This document shows, in pieces, positions 24,881-32,538 of a stretch of DNA of 64,000 nucleotides. Below the pieces are notes generated by a model, which had not been told where the DNA came from, ran no database searches, and worked only from the letters and a program-made list of their open reading frames with translations. Positions within the stretch are counted from its first letter, which is position 1; each line of letters opens with the position of its first letter. The DNA is taken from the NCBI RefSeq assembly GCF_001425685.1, contig NZ_LMCY01000002.1, positions 19,141-83,140 on the forward strand, written 5' to 3'. The translations under genes and the position numbers were made by a program. Source of the stretch: Massilia sp. Root335. GTDB taxonomy: Bacteria > Pseudomonadota > Gammaproteobacteria > Burkholderiales > Burkholderiaceae_D.

Positions 24881-25978
24881 TCAGGTCCCTTCCATATCGG
24901 TTGCGGCGTGCGGCTCGGCGGCCGTGACGGCCGGCAGCGCCAGCTCCACGACGAAGCGGCCGTCGCGGCGCGCCCAGTGCGCGCTGGCCTCGTGGCCATG
25001 GGCCGCGGCCAGGCGCTGGCGCACGTTGACGAGGCCCAGGCCCGTGCCGCGCGCACCGCCGGCGCCGTCGGCATCGACGTCGTTCTCCACGCGGATGCGC
25101 AGGATCGATCCGGCGCGCGCCGCCTCGATGCGCACGCGGCCCGTCTCGACCATCTGGCCGATGCCGTGCTTGATGGCGTTTTCCACGAGCGGCTGCAACA
25201 GCATCGGCGGCAGCAGGCAGGCGCCGGCGGCCGGATCGATGGCGGCCTCGAAGCGCAGCCGGTCGCCGAAGCGCACCTGTTCGATGGCGACGAAATGGCG
25301 CACGAGCTGCAGTTCGTGGTCGAGCGTGACCTTGCGGTCGGCGCGCAGGCCCAGCGTGTGGCGGAAGAACTCGGCCAGCTGCACGGTCATGTCGCGCGCG
25401 GCCGCCGGATCGAGCGACGTCAGCGCACTGACGGAATTCAGGCTGTTGAACAGGAAGTGCGGATCGACCTGGGCGCGCAGCATGCGCAGCTCGGCATCCT
25501 GCGCCATCAGCTTCATCTGCAGGCGCTGCGTTTCGAGCTGGCGCACCCGTTCGGACTCGATGAGCAGATAGTTCACGGCGGCCGCCAGGCCGTACAGGAC
25601 GATGCCGAGGCCGAACATCGACGCGAGCACCGGGGCGCTTGCGACCGGCAGGTAACTCTCCGGCGCCAATGCGGTCAACAGGCTGTTCCACGCGGCGCCG
25701 ATGGCGCACCACAGCGCCGCCGCGCAGGCCGCCGTCATGCCGATGCCGGCGGCGATCGCGGGCGGCCGGCGCCGATCGAGCGGATACGCGCGGCACACGT
25801 AATAGGCGGAAAAGCCGGTGGCGTACGCGTACACGAGGGCCAGCGGTACGGCGAACGCCAGGCTCGCGCCCCAGCCCGCGCCGCTGACGGCCAGCATGGC
25901 CGCGAGCAGCAGGCCCAGCATCAGCCAGGCCAGCAGGTAGAGCAGCGCCGCGCGCCAGTTGGCGAAGACCCCGTGCAC
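24881..25978 (-). CDS. LytS/YehU-type sensor histidine kinase
   Basis: A 365-residue membrane kinase of the His_kinase (LytS/YehU) class. About four membrane helices (roughly 8-32, 38-58, 74-98 and 114-138) with short loops are followed by a linker coil and the dimer/phosphoacceptor block D-P-H-F-L-F-N-S-L-N (His174). An N-box (V-E-N-A-I-K-H-G) and a G-T-G-L-G-L-x-N ATP lid complete the catalytic domain. It has no periplasmic sensor domain, so it probably senses within the membrane or through its two membrane-protein neighbours. The start is GTG at 25978 with AGAGG upstream; no ATG fits. Confidence 0.9.
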   Translation of the reverse strand: MHGVFANWRAALLYLLAWLMLGLLLAAMLAVSGAGWGASLAFAVPLALVYAYATGFSAYYVCRAYPLDRRRPPAIAAGIGMTAACAAALWCAIGAAWNSLLTALAPESYLPVASAPVLASMFGLGIVLYGLAAAVNYLLIESERVRQLETQRLQMKLMAQDAELRMLRAQVDPHFLFNSLNSVSALTSLDPAAARDMTVQLAEFFRHTLGLRADRKVTLDHELQLVRHFVAIEQVRFGDRLRFEAAIDPAAGACLLPPMLLQPLVENAIKHGIGQMVETGRVRIEAARAGSILRIRVENDVDADGAGGARGTGLGLVNVRQRLAAAHGHEASAHWARRDGRFVVELALPAVTAAEPHAATDMEGT

Positions 25979-25989
25979 CGGCGGCGCCT

Positions 25990-26688
25990 CTAGTTGCGCA
26001 CTTCCACGCCACCCATGATGGCGTAGCCCGTGATGACGAGACGCTTGCTGCCGTCGGGCGGCCTGACGGTCTTCTCCGAAAAGCCGCCCATCAGCGGGGT
26101 GCCGTTCAGGACGACGGTCCAGTCGGGGGGCACCTTGATGTTGATGCCGCCCCAGATCGTGAAGACGTTGATCACGGCTTCCTTGACGATGGACGCTTCG
26201 CGCAGGTCGAGCGCGCAGCCGCCCATCACGGCCGTGATCTCGCCGCCGCGGAAATCCTGCGCGCTGACGCGGCGCTCGAAGCCGCCCAGGACCGCGACGA
26301 TGTCGACGACGTTGTCCAGGCCGGCCCCGGCCACGGCGGCGGAGCGCGCCACCCGTCCCGGGCCGAGCGAGCGGAACAGCACGAGGCCGCCCAGCGCGAT
26401 CATCACCAGCGGCCACAGCGTGCCCCAGCTGATGTAGAAGAACCCGAGGCGCCCGAGGATCATCAGCACGCCGACCGCGATCAGCACGCCGCCCATGTAA
26501 TTGCCGCTGCGCGGCCCGTTGCCGAACAGCGCGGCGCAGCCGGCCACGATGAAGACGAGCGGCCAGAAGCCGATCGCGTGGCGGAAATTCAGGATGTCCA
26601 GGTTATCGAGCAGGAACAGGACGCCCATGCCCACCACGAGCAGGCCCAGCACGACCTGGCTCGACGCACGGTTCGTATTATTTTCCAT
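25990..26688 (-). CDS. LiaF-like membrane protein (DUF5668 + LiaF C-terminal domain)
   Basis: A 232-residue protein. Four hydrophobic segments at about 10-110 contain the repeated pattern L-G-L-L-V-x-G-x-x-F-L-L-D typical of DUF5668. A C-terminal beta-helix-like domain (about 135-232) carries repeated G-G-x-x-x motifs (M-G-G-C, W-G-G-I, M-G-G-F, M-G-G-V), as in the LiaF/VraT 'cell-wall-active antibiotics response' family. In Firmicutes LiaF inhibits a linked kinase (family knowledge). The ATG at 26688 has GGGAGG before it. It overlaps the preceding gene by 11 bp and is followed by the kinase after 11 bp. Confidence 0.85.
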   Translation of the reverse strand: MENNTNRASSQVVLGLLVVGMGVLFLLDNLDILNFRHAIGFWPLVFIVAGCAALFGNGPRSGNYMGGVLIAVGVLMILGRLGFFYISWGTLWPLVMIALGGLVLFRSLGPGRVARSAAVAGAGLDNVVDIVAVLGGFERRVSAQDFRGGEITAVMGGCALDLREASIVKEAVINVFTIWGGINIKVPPDWTVVLNGTPLMGGFSEKTVRPPDGSKRLVITGYAIMGGVEVRN

Positions 26689-27052
26689 GGCCGTTCCCTC
26701 CCTTGGCACCGAAGCGGCGCTCGGCGATCGGCCGGATCGCCATCGTGATGCCGCTGATGATGATGAACAGCGGCCAGCTGTTGCGGAACGTGAGGCCCCA
26801 CAGGCCTTCGAGCACGGCGAACAGCCACAAGCCTATGAACACGGTCCACAGGCCGTTGGAAAATTCGCGGGCACTCGGGTAGCCGATGGTCTGGTTGATG
26901 CCCACCACGACCAGCAGCAGCGGCGCGTAGTGCCACAGCGCGCGGACGTCGAACACATCCATCTGGTCCAGCAGGAAGGCCACGCCCAGCCCGACCAGCA
27001 CCAGGCCCCACAGCACCTGGCGCCGCAGGTGGTAGGAAGCTTCGCTATTCAT
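26678..27052 (-). CDS. DUF5668-type small membrane protein
   Basis: A 124-residue protein with about four membrane helices (about 13-28, 38-55, 68-88 and 92-108) showing the same L-G-V-A-F-L-L-D-Q pattern as the N-terminal half of its neighbour, so the two probably arose by duplication. It lacks the LiaF-type soluble domain. It is first in the operon with the LiaF-like protein, kinase and regulator, and may modulate the kinase in the membrane. Its 11-bp overlap with the next gene implies coupled translation. Confidence 0.82.
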   Translation of the reverse strand: MNSEASYHLRRQVLWGLVLVGLGVAFLLDQMDVFDVRALWHYAPLLLVVVGINQTIGYPSAREFSNGLWTVFIGLWLFAVLEGLWGLTFRNSWPLFIIISGITMAIRPIAERRFGAKGGNGHGK

Positions 27053-27159
27053 GTTACCTCCGGGTTGTCGTCGAATCGAATGACGACACGATAACGGAGA
27101 TGCGCCCGGCGGGGGAAGCGCTTTTCGGCCAACGGCGGCGCGGTGCCGGTGAACGGCGC

Positions 27160-27189
27160 AAAAAAGCCCGCCATGTCGCCATGGCGGGC
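27160..27189 (-). terminator. Rho-independent terminator for the small-gene pair
   Basis: On the minus strand a 9-bp stem (27166-27174 with 27181-27189, 6-nt loop) is followed by six T residues (27160-27165). It lies 40 bp beyond the stop of the 56-residue gene. Confidence 0.85.
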
Positions 27190-27230
27190 TTGCGGGAAGC
27201 GGGTGATGCGGCGGGCGGATCAGGCCATGA

Positions 27231-27401
27231 TCACGCGGCCGCGGCGGCCGGCGCGCGCTGGCCCTTCTGCTGGTTGCGGTATCTGGCGCGGGCGGCGGCG
27301 ATCTTGAGGGCTTCGCGCGCGATGTTCATCTTGTGGATTTCCTCGCGCTCTTTCTTGCCGCGGTGCTGGGCGATGTGTTTGCTGCCGATCTTGGCGGTCA
27401 T
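27231..27401 (-). CDS. Small basic protein of unknown function
   Basis: A 56-residue, strongly basic, helical protein (Lys/Arg/Ala-rich, with K-K-E-R-E-E-I-H-K-M-N-I-A-R-E-A-L-K-I in the centre) and an Ala-rich end. The ATG at 27401 is preceded by AGGAG. No family recognised; charge suggests nucleic-acid or ribosome contact, which is speculation. It follows another tiny gene by 41 bp on the same strand and precedes a strong terminator, so the pair looks like a genuine short transcript. Confidence 0.62.
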   Translation of the reverse strand: MTAKIGSKHIAQHRGKKEREEIHKMNIAREALKIAAARARYRNQQKGQRAPAAAAA

Positions 27402-27442
27402 GGGCTTCTCCTGTTCGGTGACGGTCAAACTGCAAATCGTTT

Positions 27443-27610
27443 TCAGGAACGGGAGGTGCCGATCCGGTCATCCGCCGGCATCAGCATGCCCCAGCCCAGC
27501 TGGCGCCGGATTTCTTCCGGCGTCGGCGGCGGCTTCGTATCCTTCGAGCGGCGCTCGAGGTATTCGCGCACGAGATGCTTGGGTGGATGGTTCGTCGTAG
27601 TCGTAGACAT
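27443..27610 (-). CDS. Very small protein (55 aa) of unknown function
   Basis: A 55-residue open frame with a strong GGAGG located 5 nt before its ATG. The product begins with a Thr run (S-T-T-T-T-N-H-P-P), has a charged helix (L-V-R-E-Y-L-E-R-R-S), a T-P-E-E-I-R-R-Q-L-G-W-G segment and a flexible tail. The T-P-E-E-I-R-x-x-L-G-W motif looks like selected sequence rather than chance. It lies just upstream of the 56-residue basic gene and was too short to be obvious. Function unknown. Confidence 0.6.
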   Translation of the reverse strand: MSTTTTNHPPKHLVREYLERRSKDTKPPPTPEEIRRQLGWGMLMPADDRIGTSRS

Positions 27611-27883
27611 GGCAACCTCCGCTTCCGGTGAGGCCGGCGCGTTCGCGGCTCGATGACCGCGGCGCCGCGCCGGCGTGGGAATCTGGTGCCGATCCTCGAG
27701 GCGACCGGCTGACCTGTCGAGGTGGTTGGCTGCCTGCGGAAGATCGCTGGTGCCTCACTCGACGCCTCCATCGTAGCCGGGTGGCGGGGATGCCGACCGT
27801 TAGGTGCCGCACACTGTTCGCCCCCTTGAGTTCCAGTCCTACAAACCGCCTTCAACTGCGCCTACGCGACAACGCGGAGCATG
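27611..27883. other. Intergenic region without recognised features
   Basis: This stretch separates the 5' end of the tiny-gene pair from the terminator of the TonB-receptor gene. It should hold the promoter of the pair on the minus strand, but no hexamers stand out, and no open frame in it has a plausible start and composition. Confidence 0.5.
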
Positions 27884-27908
27884 AAAAAAAGGGGCCCGCA
27901 AGCCCCTT
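27884..27908 (-). terminator. Rho-independent terminator of the TonB-receptor gene
   Basis: On the minus strand a GGGGC/GCCCC stem (27902-27906 with 27891-27895, extended by two A-T pairs) with a 6-nt loop leads into seven T residues (27884-27890). It lies 21 bp past the receptor stop codon. Confidence 0.82.
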
Positions 27909-27929
27909 CTGCATGCCGTCACGACGCCT

Positions 27930-30875
27930 TCAGAACCGGTATGTCAGCTTGAGGTAGAACTGCCGGCCGCTGACGTCAAGCTTCTGCTGTTCCTCCTCGC
28001 TGTAACGATAGTAGGCGCGCTTCACGTCGGTCAGGTTCGTCGCGTCGAACGCGAGCACCAGATCGGGCGTGACGTTCCAGCTGGCGTTGAAGGCCAGCGT
28101 CGTCACCGGCGCGGCCATCGTCGGCGCGGTGGGCATCAATACGCCGTTGACGCTGTACAGGCCCTGGCTGTTGGCCGTCGGCGCCGGCGCCGTGGAGCTG
28201 TTCACGTATTCGCTGCGGTAGTTCGCCACGAGGCGCAGCGACACCTTGTCGTTCTCGAAGTAGCCGCCCAGGTTCGCGGCCCATTCGGATGCGCCGACCA
28301 TCGGCCGGCCGTCGTCGACCTTCGTGTGCGCGCGGCTGATGTTGCTGGTGAAGCCGAAGCCCGTCGTCCCGATCGGCTGCTCGTACGCCAGTTCGAGGCC
28401 CGCGATGTGGGCGCCCTGCTGCTGCGACGTCTGCACGGCGTACGTCTTCATCGCCTGCGCCGCCGAATCCCACAGGTCGATCGTGGCGCCGCCGGACGTG
28501 CCGGTCTTCGCATAGCCCTGGATGCGCGAGTAGAACAGGTTCACCGCGACGAGCGAGCGGCGTGCGAAGTACCAGGCCCACGACGCGTCCAGGTTGTCCG
28601 CCGTGAGCGGCTTGATGTCCGGGTTCGGCCCCGTCACGCGGCAACCCTGCGCGTCGCACGTGGGCGAACCGAAGCCGGCGCCGAGCAGGTTGTAGTTCTG
28701 GCGGCCCACCGTGCGGCTCGCGCCGAGGCGCACGATCTGCTCCTTCGTCAACTCGTAGCGCAGGTTCATGCTGGGCAGCCAGTTGTCGAAGCGGCGGTCG
28801 GTCTTGATGAAGTAATAGGTGTTGCCGGTGTTGTTCTTGAAGGCCTCGTTGTCGTAATACGGTTGCAGGTCGCCCGAGTTCGTGATCGCGTCCGGATAGG
28901 CCGCACACGGAATGGCCGGCTGGCCGGGCGCGGCGCGCAGGCAGACGCCGGCCGGGATCGGCGTCGGGATGTCGGCGTTGATGCGGGTCTGCACGAAGCG
29001 CAGGCCGACGTTGCCCGACCAGCGCTCGCCTTCCAGATTCGCCATCACATAGCCCGCGCTCTGGCGCTCGCGCATGTGCAGCTCGGACGCGATGCGGCGC
29101 TCGTAGTCGTCGGTGGTCGTCTTGGTGGCGCCCTGGAAGTAAGCCATCAGCACGGCGGGATCGAACGTATAACCCGTGTTGTCCCAGCCGGCCGGACCGT
29201 CGAGGCCCGCGCCGAAGTTGGATGGCCACGGCACCGTGCTGGTCGGCGCGCCGATCGTGATGTCACGGTTGTGGAAGGCCGGATAGCGGCGTGCGCTGTC
29301 GCGGTGGTGGTCGGCGTAGCGCAGGCCGCCCGCGACCGACTGGAGCCAGCCCTTCGCGACGCGGTACTCGCCGTCGATCTGGCCGCTCGTTTCGCGGTCC
29401 GTCGTCTTCAGGCCGGAAATCGTGCGCACCACGAGCTGGTCCGGCTTGATGCCGGTGCCGTAGTACTTCACGTACGGCGCGTTGTCGACGCCGGCCAGCG
29501 CATACGACACGCCCGTGCCGAAACTGGCGTAGGTCAGGCCCTGGTCGAAGTCGGTCTTGCCGACGCCGCGCGTCGTCGACAGCAGCGTCTTCAGGGTCAG
29601 GTCCGGGTTGACGCGCCACTTGCCGTCCAGGTCGAGGAAGGAACTGGTGGCACGCGCGCCCTGGCGATAAAAGCCTTCGGAGTTGCCGATGTACTGGGGC
29701 GGCGTCCCGTCCGGGAACATGATGTCGGCGCTTTTCAGTACGCGCAGCTGGTCGCCGTACATCGTCGTCTCGGTCACGATGACGGGGTTGCGGATCGAGG
29801 CGAACACCTGCTGGCCGTTCGAGTTCGTGTTCGGCGCCGACGCACCGGTGGCGCCGTCGGGCAGCGAGGCTTTACCGAGCAGCATGCTGTACATGGCGCC
29901 GGCCTTGAGGCGGCCGTAGTTCGGCGCCTTCAGCGTAGACGTAAAGCCCGTCATGGTGACGTCGAGGTCCTGGTTCGGCTTGAACTCCAGCGAGAACATG
30001 CCGCCCTTGCGGTCGCGCACGCCCTCGACGAACTCCGTGCTCATCGAACCGGGCAGGCGCACGCCGTTCAGGTCCGCGGCCTTGTAGCCGCTGCCGGCCA
30101 GCGACGCGTCCGTGATGCCCTTCATCGTGGCCGTGTTGATGACGTCCCAGCCGCTGCTCGTGCCGTAGGCGAGGCGCGACGCGGAATCGCGGCGGATGTA
30201 GCGCTTTTCCGCGAAACCCTGGACGATGAAGCCGAACGTGCCGGCCTCGTTCTTCCAGTTGACGGACGCGTTCAGGTCCGGTGCCGTCTTGCCCGGCAAC
30301 GTGGCATAGCTGGCACCCGCGCTGACCAGGCCCGCCAGGCGTTCCTTCTGCGCCAGGGGTTTGCGCGTCGTGACGTTGATGGTGCCGGCCAGGCCGCCGT
30401 CGACGATGTCGGCTTGCGACGTCTTGTAGACGATGGCCTGGTTCAGCACCGACGAGGGCATCAGCGACAGGCTCGTCGACCGGCTGCTCGACGCCTGGTC
30501 GGCGATGTACCAGTCGCCGCTGCTGACCGTGTGGCCGTTGAAGACGATGAGGGACATGTCCGGATTGGTGCCGCGCATCGCCACCTTTTCCGCTTCGTCG
30601 TAGTCGGTGCGGACGGCCACGCCGGGCAGGCGCTGCAGCGAGTCGGCCAGGTTCTTGTCCGGCATCTTGCCCACGTCCTCGGCCGTGATCACTTCGACGT
30701 TGGCGGTGGCGTCGCGCTTGACGGCCAGCGACCTGGCCATCGACGCGCGGATGCCCGTCACTTCGACTGTCTGCATCGGGGCGCTGCCGGCGTCGGTCTG
30801 GGCCAGCGCGGGCGTGCCCGCCACGGCCAGCCACGCCATCGAGACAGCGGCCGCGAGCGGCTTCTGCTTCAACAT
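27930..30875 (-). CDS. TonB-dependent outer-membrane receptor (Xanthomonas/Caulobacter type)
   Basis: A 981-residue receptor: signal peptide (cleavage after A-L-A-Q near 25), plug domain at about 45-170 (V-E-V-T-G-I-R-A-S near 38-46, then a conserved M-P-D-K-N-L-A-D-S-L-Q-R-L-P-G-V block), and a beta-barrel ending in the aromatic terminus Y-R-F. The N-terminal pattern fits the TonB-Xanth-Caul subfamily, many of whose members import carbohydrates or chitin fragments (family knowledge). The ATG at 30875 follows GGAGG; a further ATG 15 bp upstream is possible. No sigma/anti-sigma pair or substrate-specific enzyme is adjacent, so the ligand is unknown. Confidence 0.92.
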   Translation of the reverse strand: MLKQKPLAAAVSMAWLAVAGTPALAQTDAGSAPMQTVEVTGIRASMARSLAVKRDATANVEVITAEDVGKMPDKNLADSLQRLPGVAVRTDYDEAEKVAMRGTNPDMSLIVFNGHTVSSGDWYIADQASSSRSTSLSLMPSSVLNQAIVYKTSQADIVDGGLAGTINVTTRKPLAQKERLAGLVSAGASYATLPGKTAPDLNASVNWKNEAGTFGFIVQGFAEKRYIRRDSASRLAYGTSSGWDVINTATMKGITDASLAGSGYKAADLNGVRLPGSMSTEFVEGVRDRKGGMFSLEFKPNQDLDVTMTGFTSTLKAPNYGRLKAGAMYSMLLGKASLPDGATGASAPNTNSNGQQVFASIRNPVIVTETTMYGDQLRVLKSADIMFPDGTPPQYIGNSEGFYRQGARATSSFLDLDGKWRVNPDLTLKTLLSTTRGVGKTDFDQGLTYASFGTGVSYALAGVDNAPYVKYYGTGIKPDQLVVRTISGLKTTDRETSGQIDGEYRVAKGWLQSVAGGLRYADHHRDSARRYPAFHNRDITIGAPTSTVPWPSNFGAGLDGPAGWDNTGYTFDPAVLMAYFQGATKTTTDDYERRIASELHMRERQSAGYVMANLEGERWSGNVGLRFVQTRINADIPTPIPAGVCLRAAPGQPAIPCAAYPDAITNSGDLQPYYDNEAFKNNTGNTYYFIKTDRRFDNWLPSMNLRYELTKEQIVRLGASRTVGRQNYNLLGAGFGSPTCDAQGCRVTGPNPDIKPLTADNLDASWAWYFARRSLVAVNLFYSRIQGYAKTGTSGGATIDLWDSAAQAMKTYAVQTSQQQGAHIAGLELAYEQPIGTTGFGFTSNISRAHTKVDDGRPMVGASEWAANLGGYFENDKVSLRLVANYRSEYVNSSTAPAPTANSQGLYSVNGVLMPTAPTMAAPVTTLAFNASWNVTPDLVLAFDATNLTDVKRAYYRYSEEEQQKLDVSGRQFYLKLTYRF

Positions 30876-31043
30876 TTCTCTCTCCTCCATTTATCGTCGT
30901 AGGGCCGGTGTATCCCGGTCGCGCGCTCAGTATTGACGATGACAAAGTGGTTGGATAATGATTACTGTTGAAGAATCTATAACTTAAAGGAATGCTCGTC
31001 CGTGCGGATCACGCGGGGTCATACCCGTATGAATAATTTCATT

Positions 31044-31072
31044 TTGACAGCATCATTCGGCCGGGTTAGCGT
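31044..31072 (+). promoter_or_regulatory. Sigma-70 promoter for the DUF1460 lipoprotein gene
   Basis: A perfect TTGACA -35 (31044-31049) is followed after 17 bp by TAGCGT (31067-31072), a -10 matching three of six consensus bases. It ends 29 bp upstream of the gene start. Confidence 0.55.
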
Positions 31073-31101
31073 AGCGGTTTATTGTCCCTCCAAGGAATGC
31101 C

Positions 31102-32100
31102 ATGCGTCGTACCCGCGCGCCGTCCGCGCTGTTGATCCCCACCCTGATCGCCCTGCTGGGCGCCGGTTGCGCGACGCCGCCGGCCGCGCCGCCCACGATC
31201 GCCGCCGACGCCGTTCCCACGGCGCAGGCCTTGGCCACGGAACCGCTGGAAACGATCCTGGCGAAGCCGTTGTACCGCATGCATCCCGTCGAGGCGGGCC
31301 GTTACATCGCCTGGGTGCACGAGGCCGAACCCGACCTGCGCAAGCGCATCGCCGCGATCGCCCGCAAGAACCTCGGCCAGCCCTACCGCCTGAACCTGCT
31401 GGGCGAATTCCCTTACCAGGTGCACGACGATTTGCCGATGTTCAGCCTTGACCACAGCGATTGCGTCGTATTCGCGGAACACACCTACGCGATGGCCCTG
31501 TCGCAGTCATGGGAAGAATTCTTCTGGATGCTGCAGCGCATCCGCTACCGCGACGGCATCATCGGCGTGGCCACGCGCAACCACTACACGGAAATGGACT
31601 GGAACGTCGCCAACCGCTGGCTCGTCACCGACATCAGCGCCGAACTGGCCGGCCAGGACGGTCCGGCCTACACGATGACGATCGACCGTGCCCGCTTCCT
31701 GAAGACGCGCCACCACACGGACGTGAACGTCCCCGTCGAAACGAGCCGCCAGGCCTATGTGCCGAAAGAGCGGGTGGCCGCCATCGCGAGCCAGCTGCGC
31801 GAAGGCGATCTCGTCAACGTGATCTCCACGCGCGACGGCCAGTACTGGGCATCGCACGTGGGCCTCGTCGTGCTGGGTGCCGACGGCCAGCGCCACTTCA
31901 TCCATTCGTCCGACCCGCAGGTCCGCGAGGAAACGTTCGAATCGTATATCGCGCGCGCCGCCGCCCGCGAAGAACGCAACCGCCAGGCGGGCAAGAACGG
32001 CCAGGTCCTGGCCGGCTTCAAGTTCCTGCGCCTGAACGACGACATCGTGGTGCCGCCGATGGCACCGCAGCCGCGCCCGGGCCATCCGGCCGGCGCCTGA
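31102..32100 (+). CDS. DUF1460 lipoprotein, NlpC/P60-like N-acetylmuramoyl-L-alanine amidase
   Basis: A 332-residue protein with lipobox L-G-A-G-C (Cys23) and a DUF1460-type domain at about 60-315. This family has an NlpC/P60-like papain fold and includes amidases that act on peptidoglycan fragments (family knowledge). The likely catalytic residues are the Cys in D-H-S-D-C-V-V-F near 121 and the His in W-A-S-H-V-G-L-V-V near 253. AAGGA precedes the ATG. It is monocistronic, divergent from the TonB receptor, and followed by a 10-bp-stem hairpin. Confidence 0.85.
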   Translation: MRRTRAPSALLIPTLIALLGAGCATPPAAPPTIAADAVPTAQALATEPLETILAKPLYRMHPVEAGRYIAWVHEAEPDLRKRIAAIARKNLGQPYRLNLLGEFPYQVHDDLPMFSLDHSDCVVFAEHTYAMALSQSWEEFFWMLQRIRYRDGIIGVATRNHYTEMDWNVANRWLVTDISAELAGQDGPAYTMTIDRARFLKTRHHTDVNVPVETSRQAYVPKERVAAIASQLREGDLVNVISTRDGQYWASHVGLVVLGADGQRHFIHSSDPQVREETFESYIARAAAREERNRQAGKNGQVLAGFKFLRLNDDIVVPPMAPQPRPGHPAGA

Positions 32101-32106
32101 GCCTCC

Positions 32107-32139
32107 CCGTCCGGCGTGCGGCCCGCGCCCGCCGGACGG
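32107..32139 (+). terminator. Stem-loop downstream of the DUF1460 gene
   Basis: Perfect 10-bp GC-rich arms (32107-32116 and 32130-32139) with a 13-nt loop, 6 bp past the stop codon. No T tract follows, so termination efficiency is uncertain. Confidence 0.5.
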
Positions 32140-32538
32140 ACATCCCCCGCCTCCCTTCCCGACGCCTGCGCCGCGACGGCATGACCACGCCGTCGTGGGT
32201 CGCCGGCCATTCCGTATTTCCCGTTTTCTCTAAATCTATTTCCAAAAACTAATTCGTTGTTCGCAATTACGAATTACGCCTAGATATATTCCTCAATTCA
32301 ATTTCCTATTTTTATGTTCGCGTCATTCGCGACAAATTCCGTTTAGGCGGTTGAGCATGGTCAAACCCGCATTTCATATACGCCGGGATAATAAACTTAC
32401 TCAGCAATATTTAATCTAACTGGCGGCACATTCCATCCACCGATCGATCACCCCGGAAACAAAATCGCACGCTCGATAACCCGTTTGTTTTTACCGACGG
32501 ATATTCATCTTCGCCAACTCACGCTGCGTTCCAGAATC
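32140..32538 (+). promoter_or_regulatory. AT-rich leader of the exopolysaccharide operon
   Basis: About 400 bp without a gene. Composition drops sharply to AT-rich between about 32210 and 32430, unlike both flanks. It should hold the main promoter of the polysaccharide operon: a possible pair is TTGAGC (32351-32356) and TCATAT (32374-32379), 17 bp apart, but the match is weak. The long untranslated leader could allow transcript-level control; no JUMPstart/ops element was found. Confidence 0.4.

Noticed and set aside
21822..26012. A 1396-codon minus-strand frame antisense to the helicase
   Set aside because: It is antisense to a gene with intact motifs and out of frame with the kinase and regulator genes; composition is that of a shadow frame.
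28326..30902. An 858-codon plus-strand frame opposite the TonB receptor
   Set aside because: Shadow of the receptor gene with Arg/Val/Ala bias and no start signal.
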